A stretch of DNA of 64,000 nucleotides from Cyanobacteria bacterium UBA6446 (lineage in GTDB: Bacteria; Cyanobacteriota; Vampirovibrionia; Gastranaerophilales; Gastranaerophilaceae). Shown here one piece after another: positions 25,267-33,337 of the stretch. Below the pieces are notes generated by a model that was given only the letters and a program-made list of their open reading frames with translations, had not been told where the DNA came from and searched no databases. The DNA is taken from NCBI GenBank assembly GCA_002438405.1, contig DJOE01000009.1:104335-168334 (forward strand), written 5' to 3'. The stretch's first letter is position 1. Each line of letters starts with the position of its first letter. The position numbers and the translations under genes were made by a program.

Positions 25267-26595
25267 TTATGCTTCAACTGCTTCTTTGTCAGCTGCAATT
25301 TCAACATATTCAATGTTGTTATTGTTTACCAAGAAATCTCTTACTTTGTCATTGATAATTTGTTGAGATAAAGATGTCAAAATTTCAGGATTTTGGCTGA
25401 ATTGTTTTAACATTTGTTGAGGTTCTACACCGTAAACACTAGCCATTTGAGAAAGTTTTTCAGAGAAGTCTGATTGTTCTACTGAAATATTTTCATCTTT
25501 AGCAATTTTATCAATGATTAAAGAATTTTTAATTCTTGCTTTAGCATCTTCTTGTAATGTTTTAGCAAAAGTTTCTTCTCCGCCTTGAGCATCAACGAAA
25601 GTTTTCCAATCCATACCTTGGTATGCTAATCTTTGTTGATATTCATTTTTCAAAGATTCAATTTCTCTATCAATCATTCTTTGAGGGATAGCAACTTCTG
25701 TGGATTCAACTACTGATTTGAATACAGCAGCTTCGCCTGCAGATTTTTTCAAGCTTTCTCTTTGGTGGTCGATGTAATCTTGAATATCAGCTTTCAATTC
25801 ATCAACTGTTGAAAATCTGCTTACACTTTTAACGAATTCATCAGTTAATTCTGGAAGAACTCTTTGTTTAATTTCATTAAGTTTAATAGCAAATGTAGCT
25901 GGTTGACCTTTCAATTTTTCATCATGGTAGTCTTCTGGGAAAGTAACTTGAATATCAAATTCATCTTTGATATTGTGACCAACCAATTGTTCAGCAAATC
26001 CAGGAATAAAGTTTGAATGAGCCAAATCTAAAGAATAACCTTTAGCTGAGCCACCTTGGATTTTTTCACCGTTGCAAGTTCCGTCAAAATCAAATACAAC
26101 TGTATCTGTTTCATTTGATGGTCTGTCTAGGACTAATTCCATTGAAGCATGTTGATTTAAGAAACCTTCTAATGCTTTGTTGAAAGCTTCATCATCTTTA
26201 GCAGGAACTTCTGCTTTTACATTTAAATTTTTATAATCAGCTAATTTAACTTCCGGTCTAGTTTCAACCTCAACAGTTACTTCTAAATCTTTACCTGTTT
26301 CAAATTTGTAATCAGTGATTGCAGGTTGAGAGATAACGTCTAATTTATTATCATAAATAGCTTGGTTTAATTGTTTTGGAAGAATAATTTCCAAAGCTTC
26401 TTGTTTAATTCTATCAACTCCAACGTGTCTTTCTACAACAGCTTTTGGAGCTTTTCCTTTTCTAAAACCGTCAATATTGATGTGTTGAGAAATACGACTA
26501 ACTGCCATATTATAAGCCGAATCAGCTTCCTTTGCAGGAACTACAATATTTAAACTAACTAAATTGTCTTCTTTTTTTGTTAATGTTGATTTCAT
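25267..26595 (-). CDS. tig: Trigger factor
   Basis: Ribosome-bound chaperone and prolyl isomerase. 442 residues. The N-terminal ribosome-binding region has GFRKGKAPKAVVE (the signature loop, ~44-56). The FKBP-like PPIase domain lies at ~160-245 (DTVVFDFDG, FIPGFAEQLVG, VTFPEDYH) and a helical C-terminal chaperone domain follows. First gene of tig-clpP-clpX. Start with AAGGA. Confidence 0.95.
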   Translation of the reverse strand: MKSTLTKKEDNLVSLNIVVPAKEADSAYNMAVSRISQHINIDGFRKGKAPKAVVERHVGVDRIKQEALEIILPKQLNQAIYDNKLDVISQPAITDYKFETGKDLEVTVEVETRPEVKLADYKNLNVKAEVPAKDDEAFNKALEGFLNQHASMELVLDRPSNETDTVVFDFDGTCNGEKIQGGSAKGYSLDLAHSNFIPGFAEQLVGHNIKDEFDIQVTFPEDYHDEKLKGQPATFAIKLNEIKQRVLPELTDEFVKSVSRFSTVDELKADIQDYIDHQRESLKKSAGEAAVFKSVVESTEVAIPQRMIDREIESLKNEYQQRLAYQGMDWKTFVDAQGGEETFAKTLQEDAKARIKNSLIIDKIAKDENISVEQSDFSEKLSQMASVYGVEPQQMLKQFSQNPEILTSLSQQIINDKVRDFLVNNNNIEYVEIAADKEAVEA

Positions 26596-26751
26596 CTTTA
26601 ATATCCTTTATTTTTCTATACATGTATTCTTTTCAAATTTTATCGCAAAAAATAATAAAAGCAACTCATACAAACGAACTAAGCACATATTTTGCCACAT
26701 TTATTAACAAACTATTGCACTAAAAAAGTATTTATGATTAAATTTAAGTAC

Positions 26752-26812
26752 AAAAGGGTAATTCCTCTTTAACCCTTTTCAGGTAAAACAACAAGCGGCG
26801 GTTGAATTACCG
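26752..26812 (+). promoter_or_regulatory. Structured leader before rpsP
   Basis: AAAAGGGT pairs with ACCCTTTT (26752-26779, 12-nt loop) and CGGT with ACCG (26799-26812, 6-nt loop). It lies 40-100 bases before rpsP. It could be a ribosomal-protein leader or simply a weak attenuator. Confidence 0.35.
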
Positions 26813-26850
26813 AACAATTTAGATAAACAAAAAAGAAGGAAAAAGAAAAA

Positions 26851-27219
26851 ATGTTAAAAATCAGATTGAAAAGATTGGGTGCTAAGAAAAACCCTACATA
26901 CAGAATTATTGTTATCAATTCTACAACTAAAAGAGAAGGTAGACCAATTCAAGAATTAGGCCACTACAATCCTAAAACTAAAGTTATGAAATTGGACAAA
27001 GCTACTGCTCTTGATTGGATTTCTAAAGGTGCTCAACCAACTGAAACAGTTGCGTATTTAATCAAAAATTGCAATGATGACGGTTCTTTGAACTACGTTA
27101 AAAAAGAAACAGTTAAACTTTCTAAAAAAGCATTAGCTAAAAAACAAGCTGAAGAAGAAGCTGCAAAAGCTGCTGCTGAGGCTGAAGCTGCTGCTCAAAC
27201 AGAAGAAGCTCAAGCTTAG
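26851..27219 (+). CDS. rpsP: 30S ribosomal protein S16
   Basis: 122 residues. The core S16 fold is in the first 85 residues (KIRLKRLGAKKNPTYRIIVI, GRPIQELGHYNPKT, ALDWISKGAQPTETV), which is the full usual length. A 35-residue tail of Lys, Ala and Glu repeats follows, as seen in several long S16 proteins. AAGGAAAAAG precedes the ATG. Single-gene transcript with a strong terminator; rimM and trmD, its common partners, are not adjacent. Confidence 0.96.
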   Translation: MLKIRLKRLGAKKNPTYRIIVINSTTKREGRPIQELGHYNPKTKVMKLDKATALDWISKGAQPTETVAYLIKNCNDDGSLNYVKKETVKLSKKALAKKQAEEEAAKAAAEAEAAAQTEEAQA

Positions 27220-27243
27220 TTCAAAGTTGGTTATAAAGATTAA

Positions 27244-27280
27244 AAAGAGTTCTTACAAATTGTAGGAACTCTTTTTTTTG
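27244..27280 (+). terminator. rpsP terminator
   Basis: AAAGAGTTCTTACA pairs with TGTAGGAACTCTTT (one G-U), followed by a run of eight T. Confidence 0.93.
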
Positions 27281-27300
27281 ATTGAAGTTAAAAATTTCGT

Positions 27301-27999
27301 TTAGACATTTAATTTATATCCGCCACCATAAATTGTTTCAATATACTTTTTGCCATTTGAAATTTTGTCAATTTTACTCCTTAGGTGTCTGATATGAACT
27401 CTTATCGTTTCAATGTCATCATCTGGAGAATATCCCCAAATATCTTTTAATAATTTAGCAGAAGATACCATATTTCCATGATTTTGGAATAACAGGTTAA
27501 AAATATCAAACTCAATCGGAGTTAGTTTTGCTTGTTTTTCTCCGATTTTTACACTGTATAATTCCGGTAACAATGTGATATCACCTAATGTTAACAAATC
27601 TCTTGTTGAAGCGGATTCTGGGATTTGATTTGTTCGTTTGAGTAATGCTCTGACTCTCACCAAAAGTTCTTCAATTTCAAAAGGTTTAACCAAATAATCA
27701 TCAACCCCAATATCAAATCCTTTAACTTTGTCATTCAATTGAGATAGTGCTGTAAGCATAATTATCGGAATTTCTTTTGTTTTTTCATTTTGACGAATTC
27801 TTTTAGCGACAGTAAAGCCATCAACATCAGGCATCATAACATCTAATATAATCAAAGACGGCATTTCTTGTTTTGCAAGTGCAAAACCTTTAATGCCATC
27901 AAAAGCCTGAACTACACTATAACCTGCTAATTCTAAGTTTACTTTTATAAGTTCGTTTATTGCTTGGTCATCATCGACTACTAAAATCTTATTATTCAT
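27301..27999 (-). CDS. OmpR/PhoB-type response regulator
   Basis: 232 residues from the ATG at 27999 (a TTG two codons earlier is not needed). Receiver domain 1-120 with acidic pocket D9/D10, phosphoacceptor D53 (LIILDVMMPD), T in IMLTA, and K in DDYLVKPFE. The winged-helix DNA-binding domain covers ~135-230 (LTPIEFDIFNLL, SSAKLLKDIWGY, VRVHIRHLRSKID, IETIYGGGYKL). In build it resembles the cyanobacterial RpaA/RpaB group; no partner kinase is adjacent. The -10 box TAAAAT ends six bases before the ATG and there is no ribosome site, so the mRNA is probably leaderless. Confidence 0.9.
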   Translation of the reverse strand: MNNKILVVDDDQAINELIKVNLELAGYSVVQAFDGIKGFALAKQEMPSLIILDVMMPDVDGFTVAKRIRQNEKTKEIPIIMLTALSQLNDKVKGFDIGVDDYLVKPFEIEELLVRVRALLKRTNQIPESASTRDLLTLGDITLLPELYSVKIGEKQAKLTPIEFDIFNLLFQNHGNMVSSAKLLKDIWGYSPDDDIETIRVHIRHLRSKIDKISNGKKYIETIYGGGYKLNV

Positions 28000-28033
28000 A
28001 TCCAAATTTTATAATAAACTAGGACAATTGAAA
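28000..28033 (-). promoter_or_regulatory. Leaderless promoter of the response regulator
   Basis: TTTCAA (28033 to 28028), 16-bp spacer, TAAAAT (28011 to 28006), then TTGGAT and ATG. The same TTGGAT discriminator precedes the XRE gene at 57660. Confidence 0.6.
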
Positions 28034-28213
28034 ACAATATTAATAAATCTTAATATAGAAGAGATGTTGTAAAGTATTGTATAAGTGTAATTACGACGAT
28101 TATTAATAAATATGTAAGAAATTAATATTCTTGATAGCACAAAAAAATATTTTTTTATTATATTATTTAATAGTACGGAAAAATATACATTTATTTATAA
28201 GGAGATTGATAAA

Positions 28214-28669
28214 TTGACAGATTCACCATTAGATATGTTTCAAACGAATTCTGAACTAGACGAAATACATTTAGGGCAACACGTGTTAGCAGAGTTTTTT
28301 GAATGTGACCCAAATACTTTAAACAGTATTGATAAGGTTGAAAAATATATGATGGACGCAGCTTTAGAGTGTGGCGCAACCATTGTTCAGAAATGTTTCC
28401 ACATGTTTAGTCCGTATGGTGTTTCTGGTGTAGTAATTATTTCAGAAAGTCATTTAGCAATCCACACTTGGCCTGAACTTGGCTATGCCGCTGTTGATTT
28501 ATTCACTTGCGGTACAAAATGTGACCCTAAAGTCGCTTATGAATTCCTTAAAAATAAATTTAGCTCAAAAAGAGCAAGCTTTACTGAATTAAAAAGAGGT
28601 ATAATTACAAGAAAAACAATGAAAGTTGTTGAAAAACCATTCGAAATTATGCAACAAATTGTAAGTTAA
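28214..28669 (+). CDS. speD: S-adenosylmethionine decarboxylase proenzyme
   Basis: Makes decarboxylated SAM for spermidine synthesis using a self-made pyruvoyl group. 151 residues, the class 1B (Gram-positive/archaeal) type plus about 20 extra N-terminal residues. The cleavage site is Glu78-Ser79 in SESHLAIHTWPE; HLAIHTWPELGYAAVDLFTCG is characteristic but split here for length. Cys94 region FTCG holds the catalytic Cys. Start is TTG at 28214, set by AAGGAG at 28199-28204; no ATG is in reach. Its product stream ends in methylthioadenosine, the MtnP substrate. Confidence 0.93.
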   Translation: MTDSPLDMFQTNSELDEIHLGQHVLAEFFECDPNTLNSIDKVEKYMMDAALECGATIVQKCFHMFSPYGVSGVVIISESHLAIHTWPELGYAAVDLFTCGTKCDPKVAYEFLKNKFSSKRASFTELKRGIITRKTMKVVEKPFEIMQQIVS

Positions 28670-28729
28670 TTCTTTAGAGTTATAGACTTAATAAAATTAC
28701 AAAGTATAATGCAGATATAAAAAGAAGAA

Positions 28730-28772
28730 AATAGTCCAAGAGGGGAGAGTAAAATTACCCGATTGGACTATT
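28730..28772 (+). terminator. speD terminator
   Basis: AATAGTCCAA pairs with TTGGACTATT across a 23-nt loop that can form a small inner stem, followed by CTTTTA. Confidence 0.75.
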
Positions 28773-28841
28773 CTTTTATAGGATTAAAGTTGTTTACTAA
28801 TTATAAATAGGGAAAATAAAAAAACAAAAAAGGAGAAAAAA

Positions 28842-29102
28842 ATGATTAACAAAGTTACATTTACCGGTAGAGAAGATATGTTAACAAAAGGATTGAAAAC
28901 AGTTACTAAAAGATATGAATATGTTAACGCTGGAAAAATCTACTCTCAAGCAGAAAAAGATGCTGCTAAAAAATTGTTAGAAAACCTAAACAAAATTGAT
29001 AATACTCAAAAAATGGATTTTGCTAAATTGAATATGGATTATGCTATTTCTCACGGAACACCTGCCAAAGAAGTTCCTGCAAGCTTTAGCAGAATTGCTT
29101 AA
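28842..29102 (+). CDS. Small protein of unknown function (VTFTGRE N-terminus)
   Basis: 86 residues, basic, no signal peptide or membrane segment. It begins MINKVTFTGREDMLTKGLK; this N-terminal V-x-F-x-G pattern is common among lineage-specific proteins of the suspected group. The middle is helical (AEKDAAKKLLENLNKID). An AAAGGAG site sits before the ATG, so translation is well supported. The 3' end overlaps the convergent nnrD by 17 bp. No function assigned. Confidence 0.75.
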   Translation: MINKVTFTGREDMLTKGLKTVTKRYEYVNAGKIYSQAEKDAAKKLLENLNKIDNTQKMDFAKLNMDYAISHGTPAKEVPASFSRIA

Positions 29103-29937
29103 TATATTTTTTAATCGATAAAGGAATGTAGCTTATCAAATCTTCAGCCATAACTGAATATTCGGTAAGCTCTTCTTTTGCCAAATCTCCTGACAATCCG
29201 TGCAAATAAACTCCAATTACGCAAGCTTCAAACAAATCCATTTTTTGTGCCACAAAACCTGATATCATTCCGGCAAGAACATCTCCAGAACCTGCTTTTG
29301 CCATAGCATTATTTCCTGTTGTATTTATATAGCTTCTTCCATCTGGAGATACAACAACCGTTCTATGAGTTTTTAAAACCGTTATAGCATTATAAATTCG
29401 AGAAATCTTTTGTGCAGCTTCAAATGTATTATCTAAAACCTCCTCAACAGTGTGACCCAACAATCTTGCGGCTTCTTTAGGGTGAGGAGTTAATATAATA
29501 TTTTTCAAATTTAGAGATGTAAATACCTGCGGATTTTTTGATAGAATATTTAATCCATCTGCATCAATAAGTAAAATTTTATCTTTAGAAATATTTTTTA
29601 TTGTTGTATTGAAAATTTCAACCGCAGTATCTGATTGAGATAGACCACAACCGATTTCAACAACATCAAAAATATCCTCTTGCAAAGATTTTTCTAAATC
29701 TTTCAATGGCATAAAAACAATAGTATGTGTTTGTGCTGCAACTGATGAGATAACCCTTTCTGTTGAACACAAAAAACAATAGCCGCAACCAACTTTGAGT
29801 GCTGAAACACTCGACAAATACGCAGCTCCAGTCATATAATCTGAACCTGCAATATTCAAAACTCTGCCATAAGTTGATTTATTTGAATTTTCAATGCGTT
29901 TTGGTAATTTATAGTCCATTTTGTCGTATCGCTTCAT
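29086..29937 (-). CDS. nnrD: ADP-dependent NAD(P)H-hydrate dehydratase
   Basis: Repairs hydrated NAD(P)H. 283 residues, a YjeF C-terminal (ribokinase-like) domain alone: GRVLNIAGSDYMTGAAYLSS (~25-44), LLIDADGLN (~150), ILTPHPKEAARLL (~175) and the anion-hole/catalytic NAMAKAGSGDVLAGMISGF (~225) with the catalytic Asp. The epimerase half (NnrE) is not fused. Two starts are possible: 29937, which overlaps trmL by 29 bp, or 29919 (MDYKLPKR), which overlaps it by 11; neither has a clear ribosome site. Confidence 0.9.
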   Translation of the reverse strand: MKRYDKMDYKLPKRIENSNKSTYGRVLNIAGSDYMTGAAYLSSVSALKVGCGYCFLCSTERVISSVAAQTHTIVFMPLKDLEKSLQEDIFDVVEIGCGLSQSDTAVEIFNTTIKNISKDKILLIDADGLNILSKNPQVFTSLNLKNIILTPHPKEAARLLGHTVEEVLDNTFEAAQKISRIYNAITVLKTHRTVVVSPDGRSYINTTGNNAMAKAGSGDVLAGMISGFVAQKMDLFEACVIGVYLHGLSGDLAKEELTEYSVMAEDLISYIPLSIKKYIKQFC

Positions 29938-30358
29938 AAGCTACAATTGCTACGGAATTTGAAAGATTCAAGCTTCGTTGACCCTCTTTCATTGGAATTG
30001 TTCTTGCATGGGAATCTTTTACGTATTTATCGGGCAAGCCTCTTGTTTCAGGTCCGAAAACAATGAAATCGCCGTCTTTAAATTCAATATCCGTATATAA
30101 TTTATCTGCTTTTGTTGTCAAATAATAAAATGTTCCATCTGGGAATTCATCATACAACTCGTCCATAGACTCCAGTTTATGTAAATCTACACTATCCCAG
30201 TAATCCAGTCCTGCACGTTTTGTATATTTGCTTGATAGAGAAAATCCCAATTTCCCGACTAGATACAAACTAGCTCCGCAACATGCACACAATCTTGCAA
30301 TATTACCTGTGTTTTGAGGTATTTCAGGTTCATATAATACGATATTTAACTTTGCCAT
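29909..30358 (-). CDS. trmL: tRNA (cytidine(34)-2'-O)-methyltransferase
   Basis: SPOUT enzyme that methylates the wobble ribose of tRNA-Leu. 149 residues, usual length. NIVLYEPEIPQNTGNIARLC at the N-terminus, IVFGPETRGLP (~104) and RSLNLSNSVAIVAYEA (~131) form the knotted SAM site. AGGAAG lies upstream. Overlaps nnrD downstream and follows the CDP-alcohol transferase by 5 bp. Confidence 0.93.
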   Translation of the reverse strand: MAKLNIVLYEPEIPQNTGNIARLCACCGASLYLVGKLGFSLSSKYTKRAGLDYWDSVDLHKLESMDELYDEFPDGTFYYLTTKADKLYTDIEFKDGDFIVFGPETRGLPDKYVKDSHARTIPMKEGQRSLNLSNSVAIVAYEAIRQNGL

Positions 30359-30363
30359 AACAA

Positions 30364-30987
30364 TTAGTCTTCCTGTTTTTTCTCAAATAATTTACCGCTT
30401 TCAGCAACAACCGGAATTGCACGAACTACACAGAAAATAATTGCAATCCACGCAAATGCAACTGCAACCATTCTTAATGGGAGAGCGATACAAGAGCATA
30501 AATTTGGAATATAAGCAAAGATTAACAAGATGAATGCTGCAACTTTTGCAACTGCATAGCTAATTCTCATAAATCTTGATGCACAAATAAATTTACCCCA
30601 AGAAGTAGATTGCATTGTTTTTTCACCAAATGCTGTCATACCTTTTGATAATGCCACACTTCTGATACTATCTGTTGTGAATGCTCTTGCAACGCAAATC
30701 AATGGGAATAAAATATTTAACCAACCCAAAACTGCAAATACTATCCAGTATGAAGCTTCAACGATTCTGTCACCCATAATATCTAGAACAGAACCCCATT
30801 CTGATGATTGGTTGTATTTTCTTGCAATATATCCGTCTAGTCCGTCCATTGCAAATGCTACTGCTGTTAAAACTACTGCCCAAGAATAAGCAGTAGTTGA
30901 TTTAACAAACAATAAACCGATTGCAATATAAGCTACAAAAATACGTGAAACAGACACGATATTTGCCATATTATCTTTAATATTCAT
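30364..30987 (-). CDS. CDP-alcohol phosphatidyltransferase family protein
   Basis: Membrane enzyme that moves a phosphatidyl group from CDP-diacylglycerol to an alcohol. 207 residues. The family signature is complete: MDGLDGYIAR then G..LDIMGDR (~47-72, DGxxAR-x8-G-x3-D-x3-D). About five membrane segments flank it. Short length suits PgsA-like glycerol-phosphate transfer, but substrate cannot be read from the sequence. AGGATTAGGG precedes the ATG. First gene of a compact run with trmL and nnrD. Confidence 0.85.
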   Translation of the reverse strand: MNIKDNMANIVSVSRIFVAYIAIGLLFVKSTTAYSWAVVLTAVAFAMDGLDGYIARKYNQSSEWGSVLDIMGDRIVEASYWIVFAVLGWLNILFPLICVARAFTTDSIRSVALSKGMTAFGEKTMQSTSWGKFICASRFMRISYAVAKVAAFILLIFAYIPNLCSCIALPLRMVAVAFAWIAIIFCVVRAIPVVAESGKLFEKKQED

Positions 30988-31065
30988 AAATCCCTAATCC
31001 TCTCTTACTTTAAAAATTACTACGAAAAACTTTCGTCTTCCGTAGTAATACAAATCTAAAACTTA

Positions 31066-32064
31066 TTATTTTTTAGTTCTTGAAAGTGCAAAATCTACAT
31101 GGTCAAGATTTTTCGCTCTATCACCAAGCATAATTTTTTCTGCTTCTTCCAAAATACTTACAACGATAAAACCATTTTCACCGTCTGATCTTGCTTTTTT
31201 ACCTGTTTCACAACAACTGATGAAGTGTTGGCATTCAAGTTTCAACGGTTCAATTTCCAAATAGTCAAGCTGAATATTTTCACTGCTACCGGCTTTAAAG
31301 TTGTCATAAATAGTCAATTTATGTTCTGGAACTGTATCATCTAAAATGGCAGTCTTTTTAGTTCCTCTAACTAACAATTGAACGTGTTTTTTAGGAGTAA
31401 TCCAACTGTCTGTGATATGAGCAATTGCTCCGCCTTCCATTTTGATACCAATATGAGTAATATCCATAATATCGTTACCATCAGAAGAACAGCCGATTGC
31501 AGAAATTACGTGTTTAGGATTTTTTCCTAAAACATAACTAATCATAGATACATCATGTGGTGCCAAATCCCACATTACACTTCTATCGTTTTTGAAGTAG
31601 TTGATATTCAATCTATCGCTTTGTGCATAAACAATATCGCCCAAAGCTCCCTCTTCAACTAACATTTTCAATCTGTTAACTGCTGGGTGGTACAACAACA
31701 AGTGACCAACCATTAAAACTAAACCTTTACTATCAGCTAAATCAGTTAAATCTCTAGCCTCTTGAGCAACAGTTGAAATAGGTTTTTCAACATAAACATG
31801 TTTACCAGCTTCTAGCATTGCCTTAACGAATTTGAAGTGAGTATGCGACGGAGTTACAACGACAACTCCTGTTATTTCTTTTGAATTTAAAATATCATGA
31901 AAATCTTTTGTAGTCTTAACTCCAGGATATTGTTCTTTAACTTTTGCGATATTTTCATCATCTAAGTCGCAAACCATTCCTAAAGCATTCAAATTGTAAA
32001 AATTACGAACGATATTACGTCCCCAAAGTCCGCAACCTAATACTGCTATTTTTTGTTCACTCAT
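31066..32064 (-). CDS. Gfo/Idh/MocA family NAD(P)-dependent oxidoreductase
   Basis: 332 residues. N-terminal Rossmann domain (VLGCGLWGRNIVRNFY), the family EKP signature (VYVEKPISTVA, ~92), and the C-terminal alpha/beta domain with GHLLLYHPAVNRLK (~120) and WDLAPHDVSMI (~165, catalytic His). In other bacteria close relatives act on UDP-sugars in cell-surface polysaccharide pathways; here a glycosyltransferase lies downstream across a 385-bp gap. Substrate not assignable. AGGAAAAG before ATG. Confidence 0.85.
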   Translation of the reverse strand: MSEQKIAVLGCGLWGRNIVRNFYNLNALGMVCDLDDENIAKVKEQYPGVKTTKDFHDILNSKEITGVVVVTPSHTHFKFVKAMLEAGKHVYVEKPISTVAQEARDLTDLADSKGLVLMVGHLLLYHPAVNRLKMLVEEGALGDIVYAQSDRLNINYFKNDRSVMWDLAPHDVSMISYVLGKNPKHVISAIGCSSDGNDIMDITHIGIKMEGGAIAHITDSWITPKKHVQLLVRGTKKTAILDDTVPEHKLTIYDNFKAGSSENIQLDYLEIEPLKLECQHFISCCETGKKARSDGENGFIVVSILEEAEKIMLGDRAKNLDHVDFALSRTKK

Positions 32065-32449
32065 CTTTTCCTAACTTTCTAATATAATAACTATCTTATT
32101 TTAATTATAGGCTTGAAAATATTTTTTGCAAATATTTTAATAAGATTTTACAAAAAAGGTTTTAGTGAAAGTCTATAGGTTGATGAGTGGTTAAGGTTCT
32201 ATGAACCTGTGATTTATCTCATAACTCTCTTTGTTCACTTTTTCTTTTTGATTTCGAGGCAAAAAGAAAAAGTTGAACCGAAAAAGAAAAACACGAATGG
32301 CTAAATGGGGCGAGTCATCAGGGGTTTCACCCCCGAACCCCTGACATTATAATGAATCAAGTCTAGTTAAGTGCAAAATAGCTAATTCAAATAACGAATT
32401 TAATATTTTATTATCTTAGGAACAATCACTTATAGACTTATACTAAAAA
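32065..32449. other. 385-bp gap with hairpins and dispersed repeats
   Basis: Holds a perfect 14-bp inverted repeat (32237-32250 with 32260-32273, ACTTTTTCTTTTTG), a GC-rich hairpin TCAGGGGTT-9-AACCCCTGA (32318-32344), and two copies of the AGTCTATAGG/CACTTATAGACTTATA repeat (32167-32180 and 32429-32443). The base composition of 32300-32345 (GGGG/CCCC runs) is unlike the rest of the window. No gene seen. Confidence 0.7.
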
Positions 32450-33325
32450 TTATCTTCTGCGTTCTTGTTCTCGCATATTCCGAACTGCTTGCATTCGCAT
32501 ATCATACATCTGTTGATATCGGTCATAAAACATTTCTCTATCTTCTTGCGGAAATTTAAGAACAAGTTTGTCTAACAATGGTTTTGGGATTTCGGAGTAT
32601 TTAACCATTCTTTCTAAAACTTCATTTGTCATTTGGTACATTGTCTTGTAATTTTTATAAAAAATATGGTTACATTCTGCTTCTGATTGTACAGAATGTT
32701 TCATAATTTGTTCACCCATTTTATAGGTGACAATGTTTCCGTCAAACATTACCCCTTTTAACCCTGCAAGAACACATCTGATAATCAAATCATAGTCTGC
32801 CATTAATTTAAATTTTTCGTCAAAAAATGACATTTTTTCTAAAGCTGCTCGTTTAAAAATAATTGCTTGTCTTGGGCATGGAGCAACTTGGAAAACATTT
32901 AACATTGACGGAATAAATTGAAATGCTGTTCCATCAGGTTGAATACAATATGACGGAAAGAAACAAAAATCTGCATTTTCTTCTTCCATGACATTTACGA
33001 CATCTGCAATTCCGGTAATATCATGGTAAAAATCATCGCAACTTAAAAATCCGATATATTTACCTTTTGCACGAAGAATCCCTTTATTCATTGCATCAAA
33101 CTTTCCTCTATCTGGTTCAGAGAAAAAGCTTATATATCCACCATTTTTATATTCTTTTAAGAAATCAACCGTTCCATCTTGAGAATTGTTATCTATAACA
33201 ATATGTTCAATATATGGGTATGTTTGTTTCCCTAACAATGAAACAAGAAGTGTAAAATCATCAGCTTGGTTGTTATCTACAATATTATAAGTTGGTGTGA
33301 TTACGGTGAATTCCGGTTCGTACAT
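32450..33325 (-). CDS. Family 2 glycosyltransferase
   Basis: 291 residues, GT-A fold: FTVITPTYN at the N-terminus, HIVIDNNSQDGTVDFL (~44), DRGKFDAMNKGILRAKG (~72) and the metal-binding FLSCDDFY (~97). The C-terminal 90 residues are basic and end with RNMREQERRR. No membrane segments, so it is a cytoplasmic sugar transferase, probably for LPS or surface glycan. Last gene of an envelope operon, 12 bp after dacB; GAGG before the ATG. Confidence 0.88.
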   Translation of the reverse strand: MYEPEFTVITPTYNIVDNNQADDFTLLVSLLGKQTYPYIEHIVIDNNSQDGTVDFLKEYKNGGYISFFSEPDRGKFDAMNKGILRAKGKYIGFLSCDDFYHDITGIADVVNVMEEENADFCFFPSYCIQPDGTAFQFIPSMLNVFQVAPCPRQAIIFKRAALEKMSFFDEKFKLMADYDLIIRCVLAGLKGVMFDGNIVTYKMGEQIMKHSVQSEAECNHIFYKNYKTMYQMTNEVLERMVKYSEIPKPLLDKLVLKFPQEDREMFYDRYQQMYDMRMQAVRNMREQERRR

Positions 33326-33337
33326 ATTTTATATCCT

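Noticed and set aside
32237..32273. Poly-T/poly-A inverted repeat as a terminator for the oxidoreductase gene
   Set aside because: It lies upstream, not downstream, of that gene and 170 bp from its start; also far from any plus-strand gene end.
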